Below are positions 12,286-13,785 of a stretch of DNA of 13,785 nucleotides, piece by piece. Position 1 is the stretch's first letter; each line of letters begins with the position of its first letter. The notes beneath the pieces were generated by a model that was not told the origin of the DNA, did not search any database, and saw nothing but the letters and a program-made list of their open reading frames with translations. Location of the stretch: assembly GCA_938003715.1 (NCBI GenBank), contig CALKYK010000156.1:1-13785 (forward strand), written 5' to 3'. Made by a program: the position numbers and the translations under genes. Origin of the DNA: an uncultured Gammaproteobacteria bacterium. GTDB taxonomy: Bacteria > Pseudomonadota > Gammaproteobacteria > Steroidobacterales > Woeseiaceae.

Positions 12286-13590
12286 TCAGTCGCGGATCTT
12301 CGTGTTCCAGAGCGCCGCTGCCAGCAGCATTGAGACGACGGAGGAGCCGACCCAGAACAGGATCGCGGCATCGAAATCGTAAACTTCCACGCTGTCCACG
12401 ACGCTGACCCCGCTCGCGATCAGCGTGCCGCTGATCAGGTCCTGCGTGCCCGCGCCGAGATAGCTGAATATGCCGACGAAGCCCATCGCCGCCCCCGTCG
12501 CGCCGCGGGGCGCAATATCGACGCCGAACAGTCCGCCGATCGAGGCGATCAGCCCGGACAGCGCGGCGCCATACAGCGCGAAGGCGAGAGCAAGGACCAG
12601 GCCGTTGTCCGGCCCGTAGAAGATCACGAGCAGTGCGACGATCTCCACGAGCGCGAACACGAGGTTTGCCGGCGGACGCCGCGCATCGAACACCTTGTCC
12701 GACAGGTAGCCGTACGCGATCGAGCCGACGATGCCGGCCACCGTATTGACCGCCATGAAGAACCCGGCTTCGCCCAGCGAGTAGTCGCGCACTTTTTCCA
12801 GGTACAGGATGCCCCAGCTGTTGATCGCGTAGCGCGTGATGTACATGAGCCCGCTGGATAGCGCGACCACCCACATTGCGCCGATGCCGAACACGATTTT
12901 CTGCGTCTGCCAGGTCGGCCGGTCGGACTTCGCTTCCGTCGGCTCGCCCGTCCATTCGTGAATCGTCGGCAGGCCGAGCGACTTCGGTTCATTCTGCAGG
13001 AATGCGTAAACCCAGACCGCGACGCCCAGGCAGATGACGCCCGGCACGATGTAGCCGTAGTGCCAGCTGGTGACGGCCACGATGTTCGCGATGACGTAGA
13101 ACGTGATGCCTTCGCCGATCGAGTGCGAGGCGCTCCACAGGCCGTAACGCCGGCCGCGCTCGTGCAGGCTGAACCATTGCGTGATCGAGATCACGGCGGA
13201 CGGTGCCGCCATGCCCTGGAACCAGCCGTTCAGCGCCCACAGCACGATCGACAGCCACAGGAACGTCGAAAAGCCCATGAACAGGTTGATGACGGCGGAG
13301 AGGAAGATGCTGAGCGAGAAAAACAGCCGCGGCGAGAAGTAATCCGAGAGAAAGCCGTTGCAGAACTTGCCGAAGCCGTAGCTGTAGAACAGCGCGGCGC
13401 CGATCATACCCAGTTCCTCGACGCTGAAGATTCCCTCGTCGATCAGCGGCGACTTGACGATGGAGAGACCGAGCCGGCAGGTATAGATGAAGCCGTAGCC
13501 GAGCGTGATGGCGAGCATCACGCGGACGCGATGGTGTCGAAACAGCGCATCGATGCGCTCTCGGGTCAGGCCGCCGTCCGCCAGCGCCAT
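12286..13590 (-). CDS. Organophosphate:phosphate antiporter-type MFS transporter
   Basis: A 434-residue, 12-helix inner-membrane transporter of the major facilitator superfamily, OPA group (GlpT, UhpT and UhpC). The OPA signature near helix 1 (GYGFIYTCRLGLSIVKSPLI, then ELGMIG and YGFGKFCNGFLSD) is clear. Arg39 and Arg253 (GLMYITRYAINSWGILYLEK) fall where GlpT has its two phosphate-binding arginines, Arg45 and Arg269, so it is probably a working organic-phosphate/Pi exchanger rather than an unrelated MFS protein. UhpC-like sensing cannot be excluded, but no UhpA or UhpB is nearby. The start at 13590 is supported by AAGGA on the minus strand about 9 nt upstream. A HAD phosphatase gene begins 12 nt after its stop. 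A 12-bp hairpin lies 15 nt upstream of the start. Confidence 0.9.
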   Translation of the reverse strand: MALADGGLTRERIDALFRHHRVRVMLAITLGYGFIYTCRLGLSIVKSPLIDEGIFSVEELGMIGAALFYSYGFGKFCNGFLSDYFSPRLFFSLSIFLSAVINLFMGFSTFLWLSIVLWALNGWFQGMAAPSAVISITQWFSLHERGRRYGLWSASHSIGEGITFYVIANIVAVTSWHYGYIVPGVICLGVAVWVYAFLQNEPKSLGLPTIHEWTGEPTEAKSDRPTWQTQKIVFGIGAMWVVALSSGLMYITRYAINSWGILYLEKVRDYSLGEAGFFMAVNTVAGIVGSIAYGYLSDKVFDARRPPANLVFALVEIVALLVIFYGPDNGLVLALAFALYGAALSGLIASIGGLFGVDIAPRGATGAAMGFVGIFSYLGAGTQDLISGTLIASGVSVVDSVEVYDFDAAILFWVGSSVVSMLLAAALWNTKIRD

Positions 13591-13605
13591 CCGGAAATCC
13601 TTACG

Positions 13606-13644
13606 CGTTGCCAGCCGGAAGCTTGCCAGAAGCGGCTGGCAACG
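13606..13644 (-). promoter_or_regulatory. 12-bp hairpin in the transporter leader
   Basis: CGTTGCCAGCCG (13606-13617) and CGGCTGGCAACG (13633-13644) pair perfectly with a 15-nt loop, starting 15 nt upstream of the transporter ATG and partly next to its ribosome-binding site. A separate palindrome CCAATTGG follows at 13646-13653. The hairpin could be an operator or an RNA leader element; I cannot tell which. Confidence 0.5.
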
Positions 13645-13752
13645 GCCAATTGGACATAACGCGAAAAAATCCGGCGCCCGACGTCAACCCCGGTCGCGGA
13701 CGGCCGTTGTACCCGCAGACAGGCATGAAATCACTTCGCAAGGAGCAAAACG

Positions 13753-13785
13753 ATGAAAACAGGGAAAGCAGGAATCGTTACGAAG
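13753..13785 (+). CDS. Start of an unidentified gene, cut by the window edge
   Basis: AAGGAG (13740-13745) lies 7 nt before an ATG that opens a frame through the last base, giving MKTGKAGIVTK. The ribosome-binding site is close to ideal, so a real gene start is likely, but eleven residues are too few to name a family. It is divergent from the MFS transporter, with 162 nt between the two start codons. Confidence 0.6.
   Translation, partial: MKTGKAGIVTK

Overview
This is a high-GC, gene-dense stretch of a Gram-negative chromosome. A TonB-dependent receptor, an outer-membrane lipoprotein, a secreted PQQ dehydrogenase and the protein families present suggest a gammaproteobacterium, possibly of a marine or sediment lineage. 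That placement is inference from gene content, not from a marker gene.

Layout: (1) Positions 2-3371, plus strand: the 3' part of an unrecognised exported protein, a TIGR02466-type 2-oxoglutarate/Fe(II) oxygenase and a TonB-dependent receptor 26 nt behind it. (2) Positions 3372-3915 hold no credible gene but three kinds of palindromic repeat, including two inverted hairpins that share a nearly identical 26-nt loop while their stems differ by paired changes. (3) Positions 3916-6479, minus strand: a PlsC-like acyltransferase whose stop codon overlaps the start of a periplasmic PQQ-dependent (glucose-type) dehydrogenase. (4) Positions 6480-6799: a Rho-independent terminator and five back-to-back hairpins that would form the 3' UTR of the next operon. 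(5) Positions 6800-8319, minus strand: an ArsR-type repressor, a DUF4287/DUF5655 protein and an SRPBCC/AHSA1 protein, with a palindromic operator over the predicted promoter. (6) Positions 8417-11605, plus strand: a metallo-beta-lactamase-fold lipoprotein, a secreted SH3b/collagen-like/tail-fibre/S74-chaperone protein, a dodecin and a YegP-type DUF1508 protein, ended by a bidirectional terminator. (7) Positions 11677-13590, minus strand: an organophosphate:phosphate-type MFS transporter followed by a HAD phosphatase. (8) The first 11 codons of a further plus-strand gene lie at the right edge.

The probable functional units are an iron-linked oxygenase/receptor pair, a small repressor-controlled SRPBCC operon, a sugar-phosphate uptake and dephosphorylation pair, and a translationally coupled acyltransferase/PQQ-dehydrogenase pair. 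No complete mobile element, CRISPR array, tRNA or rRNA was seen. The least explained parts are the two structured intergenic regions (3431-3894 and 6646-6800). The covarying hairpin pair in the first is the best candidate for something undescribed.
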